From Thelonectria olida (taxonomy: Eukaryota > Ascomycota > Sordariomycetes > Hypocreales > Nectriaceae), in contig JAGPYM010000019.1 in the NCBI GenBank assembly GCA_020736575.1, positions 186,001 to 250,000 on the forward strand: a stretch of DNA of 64,000 bases. The letters run 5' to 3'. The translations under genes were made by a program, and so were the position numbers. This document shows positions 37,075-46,822 of the stretch, in pieces. The notes beneath the pieces were generated by a model that saw nothing but the letters and a program-made list of their open reading frames with translations, had not been told where the DNA came from and did no database searches. Every line of letters begins with the position of its first letter. Positions within the stretch are counted from its first letter, which is position 1.

Positions 37075-38168
37075 TCAGCCCCGGGCCCAGTTGGACAGGT
37101 TGCCTTGTTCGCCTTGGCTGCCTTGTTCGGTCACTGAGGTGTGTTGGTCGCCTGCGGGCTGCTGCAGTGTCATGATCACCTGGCTCGACTTCGCCTTCAT
37201 TGAGGGTGTTGAGACCAGTGCCTCATCGCCCTAATAGGAGTGCTCTGATAGCTTGAATCAATCCAATGTCAGCTTCCGACTTGAAGTGTAGTGAATGTGA
37301 AGTACTCACACCTGGGCTTTCTTCTTCAATGTCCTCGGCCTCGATCGCCTCTCCAAATCCCATAAAAGTGAGACTTTCAATTTCCGTCGGGCCTGGAGTC
37401 GCGACTGGTTCCTCGTCGTCCGAGTCTGCCTCGGTCTCTCCGTGCTTGTGAGCGGACGCCTTGAACTTGCCCGAGTACTTGATTTCGTAGAGGCAATACT
37501 GAAAGACGAAATCCGACGCCTTTTCGAAGGACTGCTTCTGGCCCTCGGCTCCCTCTGTCCCTGCCCCGACGGCCAAATGCAACGGAACCTTGGGAGTGAG
37601 GTCAGCCCCTACTGTCGCGTTGTAATTGAACGTTTTGTCCCGTTTCGACTGTAGCTTTGCGCCCTTTGCCCAGCGAACACCTGTCACCATGTAAAGTCGC
37701 TTCCAACATTTTGCCATGAAAAATTGGGACTCGATCCAGCGCTTCACATTGTCATCCTTCAGAGCTTCTTCCCCGAATTTGTAGTCGAACCTGTCGGAGC
37801 AAAATGAGCATATAAACAAGGAGGAAACTGCTTCAAACCTACGGCATCACTTCTCCATGAAGCTCTTCAAACGTCCAGTTTTCCTCCCATTTGTTCGTCG
37901 TCTTTGCCTCGCCAGAAAGCCCCAAAGGGCGACCGAATACTTTTGCCCATGCGTTGAAGCGGTTTTCGAGTTCGTCCGACCTCTCAAGCTCCAAGTTTGA
38001 ACAGCAGCTTTTGTTCAACTGGATGCGCGCCGGGATCAGCTTGCCCTTTCGGAAGACGAGCTGAGTGTGAGGATTCTTTGGATCTGACAAAATCTGCCCG
38101 AGCTTTAAACTTGCGTCAGGGGGAAAGTCCCTTGACTGGGTGAAGATCCAGGGAGTCGGTGCAGGCAT
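37075..38168 (-). CDS. Putative gasdermin-like cell-death protein (HET-Q1/RCD-1-like)
   Basis: Preferred model on the minus strand: exons 37843-38168, 37310-37790 and 37075-37230, 320 residues. The first junction (GTAGGT...ACAG, 52 nt) joins EVMP to FDYKFGEEAL. The N-terminus (PWIFTQSRDFPPD...LGQILSDP) and the beta-rich middle (MVTGVRWAKGAKLQSK, then FQYCLYEIKYSGK) resemble, as far as I can judge by eye, fungal gasdermin-like proteins. These oligomerise in membranes after a protease removes a C-terminal tail. An acidic region (EIEAEDIEEESPG) precedes the last intron, whose 3' end is ambiguous: the TTAG acceptor gives a 51-residue tail, the upstream CAG acceptor a 15-residue tail, and no splicing a stop at 37223. 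The strongest support is the divergent subtilisin-like protease gene. The family call needs a profile or structure search. Confidence 0.5.
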
Positions 38169-38672
38169 CGTTGGGGGCGAAGGGGGAACTTGAATGCAAA
38201 AGAGGCGAAGAAGTTGGGAGACAGAGAGGAACAGGTCAGTCTGCGGCTAGGTACAGTTTATTTTATTTATTTTTATTTAAGAATAGAAATAGCCAGAAAA
38301 TATATTACTTTATCCCTACACTTTAACACTAGGACCTGCAAGATAACAGAGGCCCAACCCTCTCAGCTGAGCCCTTTCACAGCCACTCTGCCTTGTCTCC
38401 CTTTTCCGCCGATGGCTGCATAAACCCCGCGCCTTTGGAAGGCCATGGAACGGCCCTCGTCGACTTGCCGCTTCGGCTATGCAAACACCCCCGAAATTGA
38501 TGGAGGTGCCGCTCCAGCCCCCACGTGGGCGGCTCCGGCGCCGATCTGCTTGAAGTTGAGGCTGAGAACAGTTGATCTGTCTTAAGGGCGGGCGCTGCAG
38601 TGGGCGGTTGGTCGGTCTTTTTTCTCCTTTGTGTTCCTACCCAGCTGTGTAACCACGGAGCCACACTGCGCC
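38169..38672. promoter_or_regulatory. Shared divergent promoter of gasdermin-like and protease genes
   Basis: About 500 bp separate the two divergent starts (38168 minus; 38631 or 38673 plus). The part near the gasdermin-like gene is AT-rich (TTTATTTATTTTTATTT at about 38258-38278). The other half is GC-rich. No specific operator is evident. Divergent sharing fits paired expression of an effector and its protease. Confidence 0.4.
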
Positions 38673-40033
38673 ATGTCCCTCGCTCTTCATCCCATTGCAC
38701 TCTTGCGGCAGGCTGTTCCTAGTCTGGTATTGTCTACAATACGCCATTTGGAGCGCCCCCGCCGCAAGACAGAAGGCGGTTCCAAGCGTAAAAGAAATGC
38801 CTTCGACTCCATTTTGAGCGAGTTTCGCTTGCTCGGCAGGTATTTGGACAAAATAGAAGCGGCACAAACAGAGCCTTGGTCCCAATTCGACTCCTACTTT
38901 CAGGAAAATAATATCTTCAGCAGTATCAGCGAACTATTATCTGAACAGGCCCTACTCGAGGTCGCCGCAGAACTGGGACTTGTGTTGGACACTTGCATGC
39001 CGCCAACTGGTGCCCGTCCTCCTCCGCCCGTGCCCGGTGTAGGAGCGTTGTACCTCCTCTTTGATTGCGTGCTCAAGATGAACAGTTTAGAAAGAGGGAG
39101 CCCCTTTAAGGGCATGGACAATATAATCCGGAATGACGCTAATATTGATCAGCTGAAGGCCATGGCGAAGACCTTGAACAAACTTAACAAGTTTATGAAA
39201 CCGCGGGCGTCAAAGTGGCACCCGGGTCACACCAAAGCCACGAGAGACCGCCTGGTTAAACTATACGAAGCTTTCGATCGGAATAGACCTAATTCTACCA
39301 CTTCGGCTTCCACCGGGCACAAAACGTTGGGGCACCACAGTAGTCGAAAACTCCTCCTTGAAGGAACATGGACAGACCGCAGCGCTCCGTCCGAGACGCC
39401 TTCCTTTCAGCTCCTCATCTGCAGCTCTGAACAAAAATATGTTCAAGAGATTGTGGTTGAGGATCACTCTGAAAAGTAAGCATATTCTCCGGCAGTATGT
39501 TCACAGGATCCTCGCTGACACTCAGGGAAGGCCCCAGGGCCTGAACTCGTCTCCCTCATCTCTTGGGCAAGGATCCATCAGCATCAGTAATTGCCCTGTT
39601 GTCGATCAGCTTTGCCACTGCTTCCGGTGGGACGGTGGTGATACTTTTCGACTATCTCCTGATCGTCGAAGGAAGTCCTCTGCCCTCTACGACCCGATGG
39701 ACTCGAGTGGGATCTCATTGCAGACGTTGATTTTCGGAACGGAAATACAATACAGAGAGAAGGCCATTCTAGCGACAGTGCTCAGTAATGCCATGATTCA
39801 TCTCTTCAATTCGAGGTGGCTACGAGAAGCCTGGACCATGGATGACATCTCGATCTTTTTCCATGGCAACGGCGCGGTGCCGCCACAAAAAGTTATCAAT
39901 CTTCGGAAGCCGTACATATCGACATCGCCATCTGATCGGCGCAATTGCCGTCAAGATGACGACAATGAGCAGTTTCAACTTCATGATTTCGCGATGCATC
40001 ACTTCCCCCAAATACTCCGTCTCGCAGTCATGC

Positions 40034-40035
40034 TA
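40034..40035 (+). repeat. TA target-site duplication, left
   Basis: TA immediately left of the terminal inverted repeat. With its partner at 42262-42263 it marks a Tc1/mariner/pogo-type insertion. In the original gene this TA formed part of a CTA codon. Confidence 0.85.
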
Positions 40036-40092
40036 CCATCCAGGACCACCTAATGGATAACCCCACCTAATGGATAACCAAAATTTCGCTCC
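40036..40092 (+). repeat. Left terminal inverted repeat
   Basis: 57 bp identical to the reverse complement of 42205-42261. It begins CCATCCAGGA and includes two tandem 17-bp units at 40047-40080. Confidence 0.92.
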
Positions 40093-40190
40093 GCCCACAC
40101 AAAATCCAAATTTTGACGCGAGCACAAAACACCAGGTCGTCAATTAAAAAGCGAAGCTTTGGAGAGAAACTCTAGAAAATTGATCAATTT

Positions 40191-41955
40191 TTACTCTCTG
40201 CGTGGTTTTTTGACCTCCCGACCGCTCCGTGTGCGCTGGCAGTGCTTTGTTACGACCCTAAAGTCGTCACTTTCGTCCTCTGACCTGACACCCACCTCAA
40301 TCACCGACTCGACCTCCTCGTCCACATCCACCTCTATTTCTGCCTCCTTTGAGTCAAGAAAAGCTTCTCCAGCCGCTAGAGCCTCCGCCAGAGCCATGAA
40401 TCGTCGGTTCGGGTTCGGTACCGCCTTTCTTTTCTTCCCTCGCCGCAGCTGGGCCATCTGCTCCTCGAGGCCAGTAATCCGCGCATTCTGAACGGCCACC
40501 TTCATCTCTAAAGCTTCCAACCCCTTTGCGATCTTACTGTACTTCCGCCTGGTCGGACGACTTCGGTATTTGGCCAAATCTCTCACCTGGCGGCTCGTTT
40601 TCGGCGTATCATCTGAGTGCAACTGAGGAGGGCTCGGCGTCTTGAACCGTTCCACCACGTTTTCTTTGTCCGGTTGAATTTCAGGATGTGTTAGAGCCTT
40701 GTGACGATTTATAGGCCAATTTCCAGTAAATCTCCAGCCGGATAAGATAATCTCCTTCCTCATGCCCGCCTCTCTGGCTTTCGCGTATGCCCGAATAAAG
40801 TTGACTTTGTCAACCGGCGCAGAATCGGTCAAACTAGCCAGCTTTTGGAGTTCTTTCCGATACGCACCTTTGATGACATTAAAAATTCCATTGTCTAACG
40901 GTTGTAAACCATGGGAACAATGTGCTGGTAGGTAACAGCAGTAAACGTTGTTCAGAAAGCACGTAGCCATCCACTCATCCTGGATGCTCGTCAGCGATCT
41001 TATAGCGGGAGACTTTGCGGTGAAAACCCCAAAAGACTCACCTGTGCATGGCTTCCGTGACCGTCAAGGATAATGAGTCTCGCATCTGATGCATCACGAG
41101 GCTCTGTTTGAGGTAGATAGACGTCTTTCAACCACTCGAGAGCTATGTGGTTGTCGGTCCAGCCGTTCGGTGATGTGATGTAGTGCCAGTCCGCTATCAA
41201 TTCGAATTCGTTAAGAAACCACTGCTTCTGTAGCTCTTTTCCCTTAAAGATAATGCCCGGTTTTAAAGCGCGACCAGTTGCGGTGACAGCCTCAATAAAC
41301 GAGGTCCAAGTGCGCGACTGGACGCCTTTCAACATCGCCTTCTTCTTCGGGTCAGAGCTCCCGATTACGAGGCTGTCCAAGCCTCATGGACAACCAATTA
41401 GTTATGACCTATGGAAACCCATAGAGTACTTGTAGAAGGCTTACCGAAACCCGCCATTATGCCGCCCTCGTCCACGTTAACCGTGTTCTCAGGCTTGATC
41501 CAGCCGTATTCCGTCTCCCGAATATCGAAGTACCAATTGACCGCCTTCGGAGTAAATCCGTCAAACCTGGCGGCTTCCTGGCGTTTCCCAAGCTTGGTAG
41601 ATAGTTGTAGGTGACGCTTGACGAACCTGGTGGTCCAGTGCTTGCCCAGAGGCTTGTTATCGCCTTGTTGTTTGAGGATGGCCTCGACACAGGCACGGAG
41701 TTGGCTGTGCGAGAGAGCATAGCCCAGAGACTCTTGTCGCAACACCCAACGAATGAGGGTCTCCTCCTGGCTCTTGGAAATACGCTGATGGGCCTGGATA
41801 CGTTCATTCCTGCTCGCTTGACCGGAAAGTCGTCCAGAAAGGGTCGACTGAGGCACTCCACGTTTCTGAGCCGCCTCATTCTGTGAGAGGCCTCTATCAG
41901 TGGTATCTAATATAGCCTCAGCTACGTCATCTTCAGTATAATTACGACGAACCAT
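40191..41955 (-). CDS. Transposase, DDE_1 / CENP-B-like, DD35D
   Basis: Three exons on the minus strand: 41445-41955, 41042-41382, 40191-40979, giving 546 residues. The N-terminus is a psq-type helix-turn-helix (ILDTTDRGLSQNEAAQKRGVP), then a Tc5/CENP-B-type DNA-binding block (LIRWVLRQESLGYALSHSQLR). The catalytic acidic triad is Asp162 (NVDEGG), Asp277 (LDGHGSH) and Asp313 (LQPLDNGIF), spaced as in pogo elements (DD35D). The C-terminus has a coiled-coil-like stretch (ALEMKVAVQNARITGLEEQM) and basic segment (RRGKKRKA). Both introns have clear GTAAGC and GTGAGT donors. No stops or frameshifts are seen, so the enzyme is probably functional. It acts in the nucleus on the element's terminal repeats. 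Confidence 0.92.
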
Positions 41956-42204
41956 TGCGGAGGGAGTTCCGTCGAGTAAATTAGGTGAAAACTCGGCTTG
42001 AGTGGATGGAGTCGCCTAGGGTACATGAGGTGAAATGCAAAAAAGTTGAAAGGGCTAGAGAACCAGGCCACGAGGCGGAACGGGGAAAATTTAAGCCGAT
42101 ATGAAAATTCTACGAAAAAAGCAATATAGTACAGGTCTTAGTTTGCAAGTATCTTCATTCCTGGCCGAATACGGTGCAATTGAAAATTTAGATTTTGTAT
42201 GGGA

Positions 42205-42261
42205 GGAGCGAAATTTTGGTTATCCATTAGGTGGGGTTATCCATTAGGTGGTCCTGGATGG
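42205..42261 (-). repeat. Right terminal inverted repeat
   Basis: Inverted partner of 40036-40092, identical over 57 bp. Confidence 0.92.
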
Positions 42262-42263
42262 TA
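42262..42263 (+). repeat. TA target-site duplication, right
   Basis: TA immediately right of the element. Directly after it the protease frame resumes with ATGGAAATC. Confidence 0.85.
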
Positions 42264-44244
42264 ATGGAAATCCTCCTCGGCGATCGCGTGAAAAACTTTT
42301 ATGCATCTGATGAGATGTATCTCCAATGGCGAGAGAGCAAACAGGTCAACGACATTCTAATCCTCGTCGAGAGAATGAAGAAAGAATGTGAGAATCGATT
42401 CTCTCATCACTCCATCATTCTCAGGGTGGTTTCCCAATGCCTTGATCTCAACGCCTTTCATTGTGGTCAGGAGCCCAAATTCGACGATTACTCTGACCCT
42501 GACTTGTTGCGCCATATTTACGATCACATTCTTCAACCACTAGAAGATGACATATTGGACGAGAGTTCTGAAACGGGCAACACTTCGATACTCGGAAACG
42601 TGTTGAAAGAAGCACCCCGGGATCCCATACTATCACTCGACTCACATGATCCCACGGCCCTGAAAAACCCGTGGGCTCGCCAACCAGCGCACCACCGAGC
42701 TTCAAAAAGGACATGGGACGAGATGGAACAAGATTCTAGTGACCCTGAAGATGAAGGAGGGTACGAATTAGAAGACATGGAAGATTTCACAAGAGAAATT
42801 CCAGCTTCCCAGTAAGTTTCTTTATGAGCTCGTTGGTTTACTATATGATGCTCACAGGGTACAGGAAGTTCTGGACGTCAACATGGCAGCGACTGATGAA
42901 CACTCTGCACGAGAAATTAGCACAAAATGATATGAGAGCACATCCGTTTAAAAAAAAAGAGCAAGACGACTTTGTCAAAATTGCAATCATAGATTCGGGC
43001 TGTGACAAGGCGATCCTGTCAAAACGCCCCTCCGGAGTCGAGCTTTCTGGTTGGAAAGACTACGTTACCAACGGAACGCAAATGGTGGACAACTGTGGCC
43101 ATGGCACCTCCGTGACACACATCCTTCTCAACACGATACGGTTCGGAAAGGTCTTCATCATGCGAGTGTTTGACCAAAACGAGGCAGATCGACACACGTC
43201 AAAACGTGTCGCCGAGGTAGGTTTCATGACCCTCATCCAGGTACACCTTCTTGGAACTGACCTTAGTGATGCAAAACAAAGGCCATTATGCATGCTGTGG
43301 ACACATGGGACGTTGACGTAATCAGCATGTCCTTCAGCTTGAATGGCTCGCCTCAGTCGGTGGAAGATGCCATCGAGCACGCCGTAAACAGACGGGTTCT
43401 CATGTTCGCAGCTGCTTCCAATCGAAAACACGCGAACGAGTCGCCCATCGGCTTTCCGGCCTGTCTAGGCAAGCACGTTATCTGCGTCAACGCCTATGGC
43501 AACGATCAGAAGCGTTGCGGCTTCAGCCCCCTTGAGCGCGCTGGCCGAGTGAACTTTGCGCTGCCAGGTGAAGCAATCCCGGCCATGGGAAGGGGAGGTG
43601 TGGAAGTTACAAAACAGGGGACTTCGTGCGCCACGCCAATTGCTGCTGGCATAGCAGCCATGGTCCTCGACTACAGCGTCCGCTTTAGGGATACTGCAAC
43701 CAAGGATTGCTGGGTGAGGAAGAGGAATCGACTAAAGGACATTACCGTCATGAAAAGGGTCATGTACGAGCACATGACGGATGACAAGACGATTGGAAAG
43801 TATAATAGAATTGAGCCGTGGCGCCTGTTTGGAGGAGGGGACGACGACAGGTTGAACGATGTGGACAGGGCAGCCCATATAGCTCACGCTTTGATAAGCA
43901 CGGTAAGGAGTCGAGATAAGGACCATCTGCTCCATTAATAAAGACTGGTACTCATTCATGTCTTGTGAAGTATGCCGAATTAGCACTGCATCCTCCGGTC
44001 CATCAGCAGAGAGATGCTTTGTCTGAGCGGTCGAGCTAATCACCCGAAATGTGCCATTCTCACTGGTTCATAAGGGCCAAAAAGGATCGGCATATTCGCA
44101 GGTTGCATCGCAAGAGCGTCTCGGGTTTTCTTGTCAAGTGCCCGAGGCCGGGTCCGAGCCCGAGCAGTCTAGTCATCTTTGATGCGCGCCCTTGAATTGA
44201 CATTGTAGATGTGGTGGGTACTTGGGCCCTCGACGACGATGCAT

Positions 44245-44252
44245 TATTTATA
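44245..44252 (+). promoter_or_regulatory. TATA-like element of the aminotransferase gene
   Basis: TATTTATA about 106 bp upstream of the start at 44358. Confidence 0.45.
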
Positions 44253-44357
44253 CAAAGCCCGCCCTCACTCCTTGGCCGTGGACATGTTCTCGGAATCATC
44301 TAAGCTGTCAAAATCATTCAAATAATATTCGTACCAAACATCACCTCCAAAATCACC

Positions 44358-45613
44358 ATGGTTCGCTTCCCCCCATTCGTGATTGAGCAGTGGATAAACG
44401 AGTACGAGTTCGTCCCGGATGTCCTCGATCTCGCATCCTCTTGCGCCGCGCCGATATCGCTCAAGGAGATATCTGCCCTATCGACCGACAAGACGACGAC
44501 AAATTTGATAGAATTCCCGGATCCTCTGCTGTACGGCGATCCTCATGGCTCTAAAACGCTGCGCCAGACGATTGCCGAAAACCTCGGCGACAATCCGCTG
44601 ACCAAGTCAGAAATCCTCACAGCGGATGACGTCCTAGTTACGCAGGGAGGCATTGCAGCCAATTTCGCAGTATTCCAGAGTCTGCTGAATCCCGGCGACC
44701 ATGTGGTTTGCATCTATCCTACGTTCCAGCAGCTGTACACCGTCCCGGCAACTCTGGGAGCCGACGTGTCGTTGTGGAAGCTGAAGAAAGATGACGGCTA
44801 CGTGCCTGATGTGTCGGAGCTTAATCGTCTGGTCAAGCCCAACACCAAGGTAATAGCACGGAAGTGACTCAACAATGAACTGGGTTAATCCTCCTAAAAC
44901 AGCTGATCGTCATCAACAATCCAAACAACCCAACTGGCGTCCCCATTCCGCGATCAACTCTGCAGCAGATCGTCGACTTTGCGAAAAGCCGGGACCTCAT
45001 CCTCCTTTCCGACGAGGTGTTTTCTCCCTTGTATCATGGCCTTTTCGACAACCCTGCCGCTGTGCCTCCATCTGCAGTAGCTTTGGGATACGATAAGGTG
45101 ATTGCCACCGGGTCAATGTCGAAGGCGTTCGGAATGGCCGGCATCCGTGTTGGGTGGGCTGCGACTAAGAGCAAGGCCATCATGGACGCCCTGGTCTCCT
45201 CGCGACAATACACCACCATCAGTGTTTCTCAAATTGATGATCGAATCGCCAGTTATGCACTCTCCGAGGCTGTTCGCGTCCCTCTTCTGAAGGAAAAGGT
45301 GGCTATCGCGAAGACAAATCTCGGCCTACTGGAGGAGTTCATCAACCAGCATTCAGATGTTTGCTCCTGGGTAAAGCCAACGGCAAGCACCGTGGCTTTT
45401 GTTCAATTCTCCAAAAACGGAACTCCAGTCGATGATGAGCAGCTTGGCAAAGATCTGATGGCCAAGGCCAAACTGCTCGTTGTGCCTGGCGGGACATGTT
45501 TTGGCGATGGACAAGAGTTTGCAGGATTCGTGCGCATTGGGTATGTCTGTCGAACTGACATCTTGAAGGCAGCGCTGGAACAACTGGGTTTGTATCTTAA
45601 GGAGCACTTCTAG
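44358..45613 (+). CDS. PLP-dependent class I/II aminotransferase
   Basis: Two exons (44358-44849 and 44903-45613) with a 53-nt intron give 400 residues. Fold-type-I features are clear: the substrate and cofactor loop VTQGGIAANFAVF, NNPNNPTG at about residues 169-176, SDEVFSPLYH (the Asp that contacts the pyridine nitrogen) and the Schiff-base Lys238 in SMSKAFGMAGIRVGW. A late Arg (GFVRIGY) matches the carboxylate-binding Arg. The protein transfers an amino group between an amino acid and a keto acid, or may be a related lyase or cyclase of the same fold; the substrate is not predictable. It is cytosolic (no leader). The gene is tail to tail with the reductase at 45673, 59 bp between stops. 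Confidence 0.92.
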
Positions 45614-45672
45614 CGCGCTCGGCCGATATCCCGTAGCACAATTCGAGTAATAGCACTTCTATTCAGAATAAC

Positions 45673-46822
45673 TCATGACTTGTTCAACCCTAGGATGGTG
45701 GCCTCATTCGCGACTGTTGCCGAGATCTCTTCGCACAAACTGGGACCAACGGGACTCCAACCAAGAAGATGACGAGCCCGAGCCGCCTTGCACCGAGAAT
45801 TGGTACCCCAAAACAAAGACGCATAAGGCCACACTTGATCCGCGTCCTCGTGAGACAGGCTTTCGACCTTTGCTTGCTTCAAATATCCCTGCTTCCGCGC
45901 CTCTCCCGCAACCATCCTTGCCGCGTCGGCCCAAGCGACGTGACCACTCTCGACGAAATAATATCCGTTTACTCCCCAAGTTGCAGCGCCTCCTACCTTC
46001 ACTGCGTCCTCGACGAGCTTCAAGAAGAGGTTCGACAGATCATGCAGATGGACCGTATTCCAAATATTCTCTCCCGCCTCAACGTACGGCGCAGCGCCTC
46101 TCTTGAGAGCATACATGGCCAACTCGGGGATTTGGATGCTCCTCTTGTTGCCTGGACCACGACCAGGGCCATAAATAGTCGGCGGGCAAACGATGGCGGT
46201 TCGTCCTGTGCGAGCCCCTAGCCCAAGCACCACGGAGTCGACATCAGCATGAGGGGCGTTGTGCTTGGGCGACGTGAGCTCATCAATTCCTTCCCAGTCG
46301 TCGTAGATCTTGTCGCTCTTGGTTCCGTATCTCGAGGCCTCTATCTCATCGCCACACAGAATGTCGCTTCCAGATAGGTGGATCAAATAGCCCGTCTTTT
46401 CGGGAGACTTCCCCGACAATCCCTCGGCGACGGCTTTCGCAGCACCAACATGCTCACAGCTGGCCAAGTGACAAATGATGTCTGCCTTGGATGCTTCGGC
46501 TGCCAGTAGGTTGAAGTCGTCCAAGTCCCCGTAAACTAGACGAACCGATGGATACGCGTTAGACAGTAGAGCACCCTTGTCGGAGTTGCGGGCCAGACAG
46601 GTGATTTGGAGCTCTGGGTGTGCTCTCAAAAGAGAGTAGAGTGCATCACCGCCGATGTACCCGGTTCCGCCAGTTCTGGGTAAGAAATATCAGTAAAGGC
46701 TCTTCTCGTACGGCCATTGTGAATGGTGGTGTATGCAGTTCAAGACGGCGTGTGTACACGATGCATGGACAGGCCTGCTGGACTGTACCACTGCAATCAA
46801 CTTACAAAAATATATTAACCAT
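45673..46822 (-). CDS. NAD(P)-binding epimerase/reductase (atypical SDR)
   Basis: Two exons on the minus strand: a 17-nt first exon (46806-46822) and 45673-46675, giving 339 residues. The tiny first exon is supported because it completes the Rossmann motif: MVNIFL joined to TGGTGYIGG (GxxGxxG at residues 8-14), with a GTAAGT donor and CCCAG acceptor 130 nt apart. Further features are the block ADIICHLAS, a possible active-site Ser in LIHLSGSDIL and PPTIYGPGRGPGNKRS, which is typical of nucleoside-diphosphate-sugar epimerase-like enzymes acting on small substrates. The canonical YxxxK is not evident (SRYGTKSDKIYDD is the nearest), so this may be an NmrA- or reductase-like member. The substrate is unknown. 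Confidence 0.85.

Larger units (their letters stand above)
40036..42261 (-). mobile_element. Fot1/pogo-type DNA transposon (Tc1/mariner superfamily)
   Basis: A 2226-bp element flanked by TA duplications and ending in perfect 57-bp inverted repeats (40036-40092 and 42205-42261). Similarity continues imperfectly for about 30 bp more. Each terminus contains a 17-bp unit (starting CCACCTAATGG) twice in tandem, a likely transposase-binding arrangement. A single three-exon transposase gene on the minus strand is open throughout. Identical ends, an intact gene and an exactly restorable target point to a young, possibly autonomous copy. It has no sign of RIP. Other copies in the genome cannot be assessed here. 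Confidence 0.93.
38673..43938 (+). pseudogene. Subtilisin-like (S8) protease gene, HET-Q2-like, split by a transposon
   Basis: Exons 38673-39475, 39531-40035, 42264-42811, 42865-43216 and 43282-43938 encode 954 residues once the transposon at 40036-42261 and one TA are left out. The total is divisible by three and all five joins are in phase. The N-terminal half resembles the helical DUF7580-type region common in fungal death-associated proteins. The C-terminal half is a subtilase: Asp in IAIIDSG (42992-42994), His in CGHGTS (43100-43102) and Ser in QGTSCATP (43624-43626), all present. With the transposon in place, translation would stop a few codons inside the element, so this allele should lack the protease domain. 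Two acceptors (39530, 42864) were chosen for phase rather than strength. An upstream in-frame Met at 38631 is an alternative start. The stop overlaps an AATAAA (43937-43942). Confidence 0.85.

Noticed and set aside
40159..41886. Plus-strand frames inside the transposon
   Set aside because: They mirror the minus-strand transposase exons, which carry the catalytic motifs.
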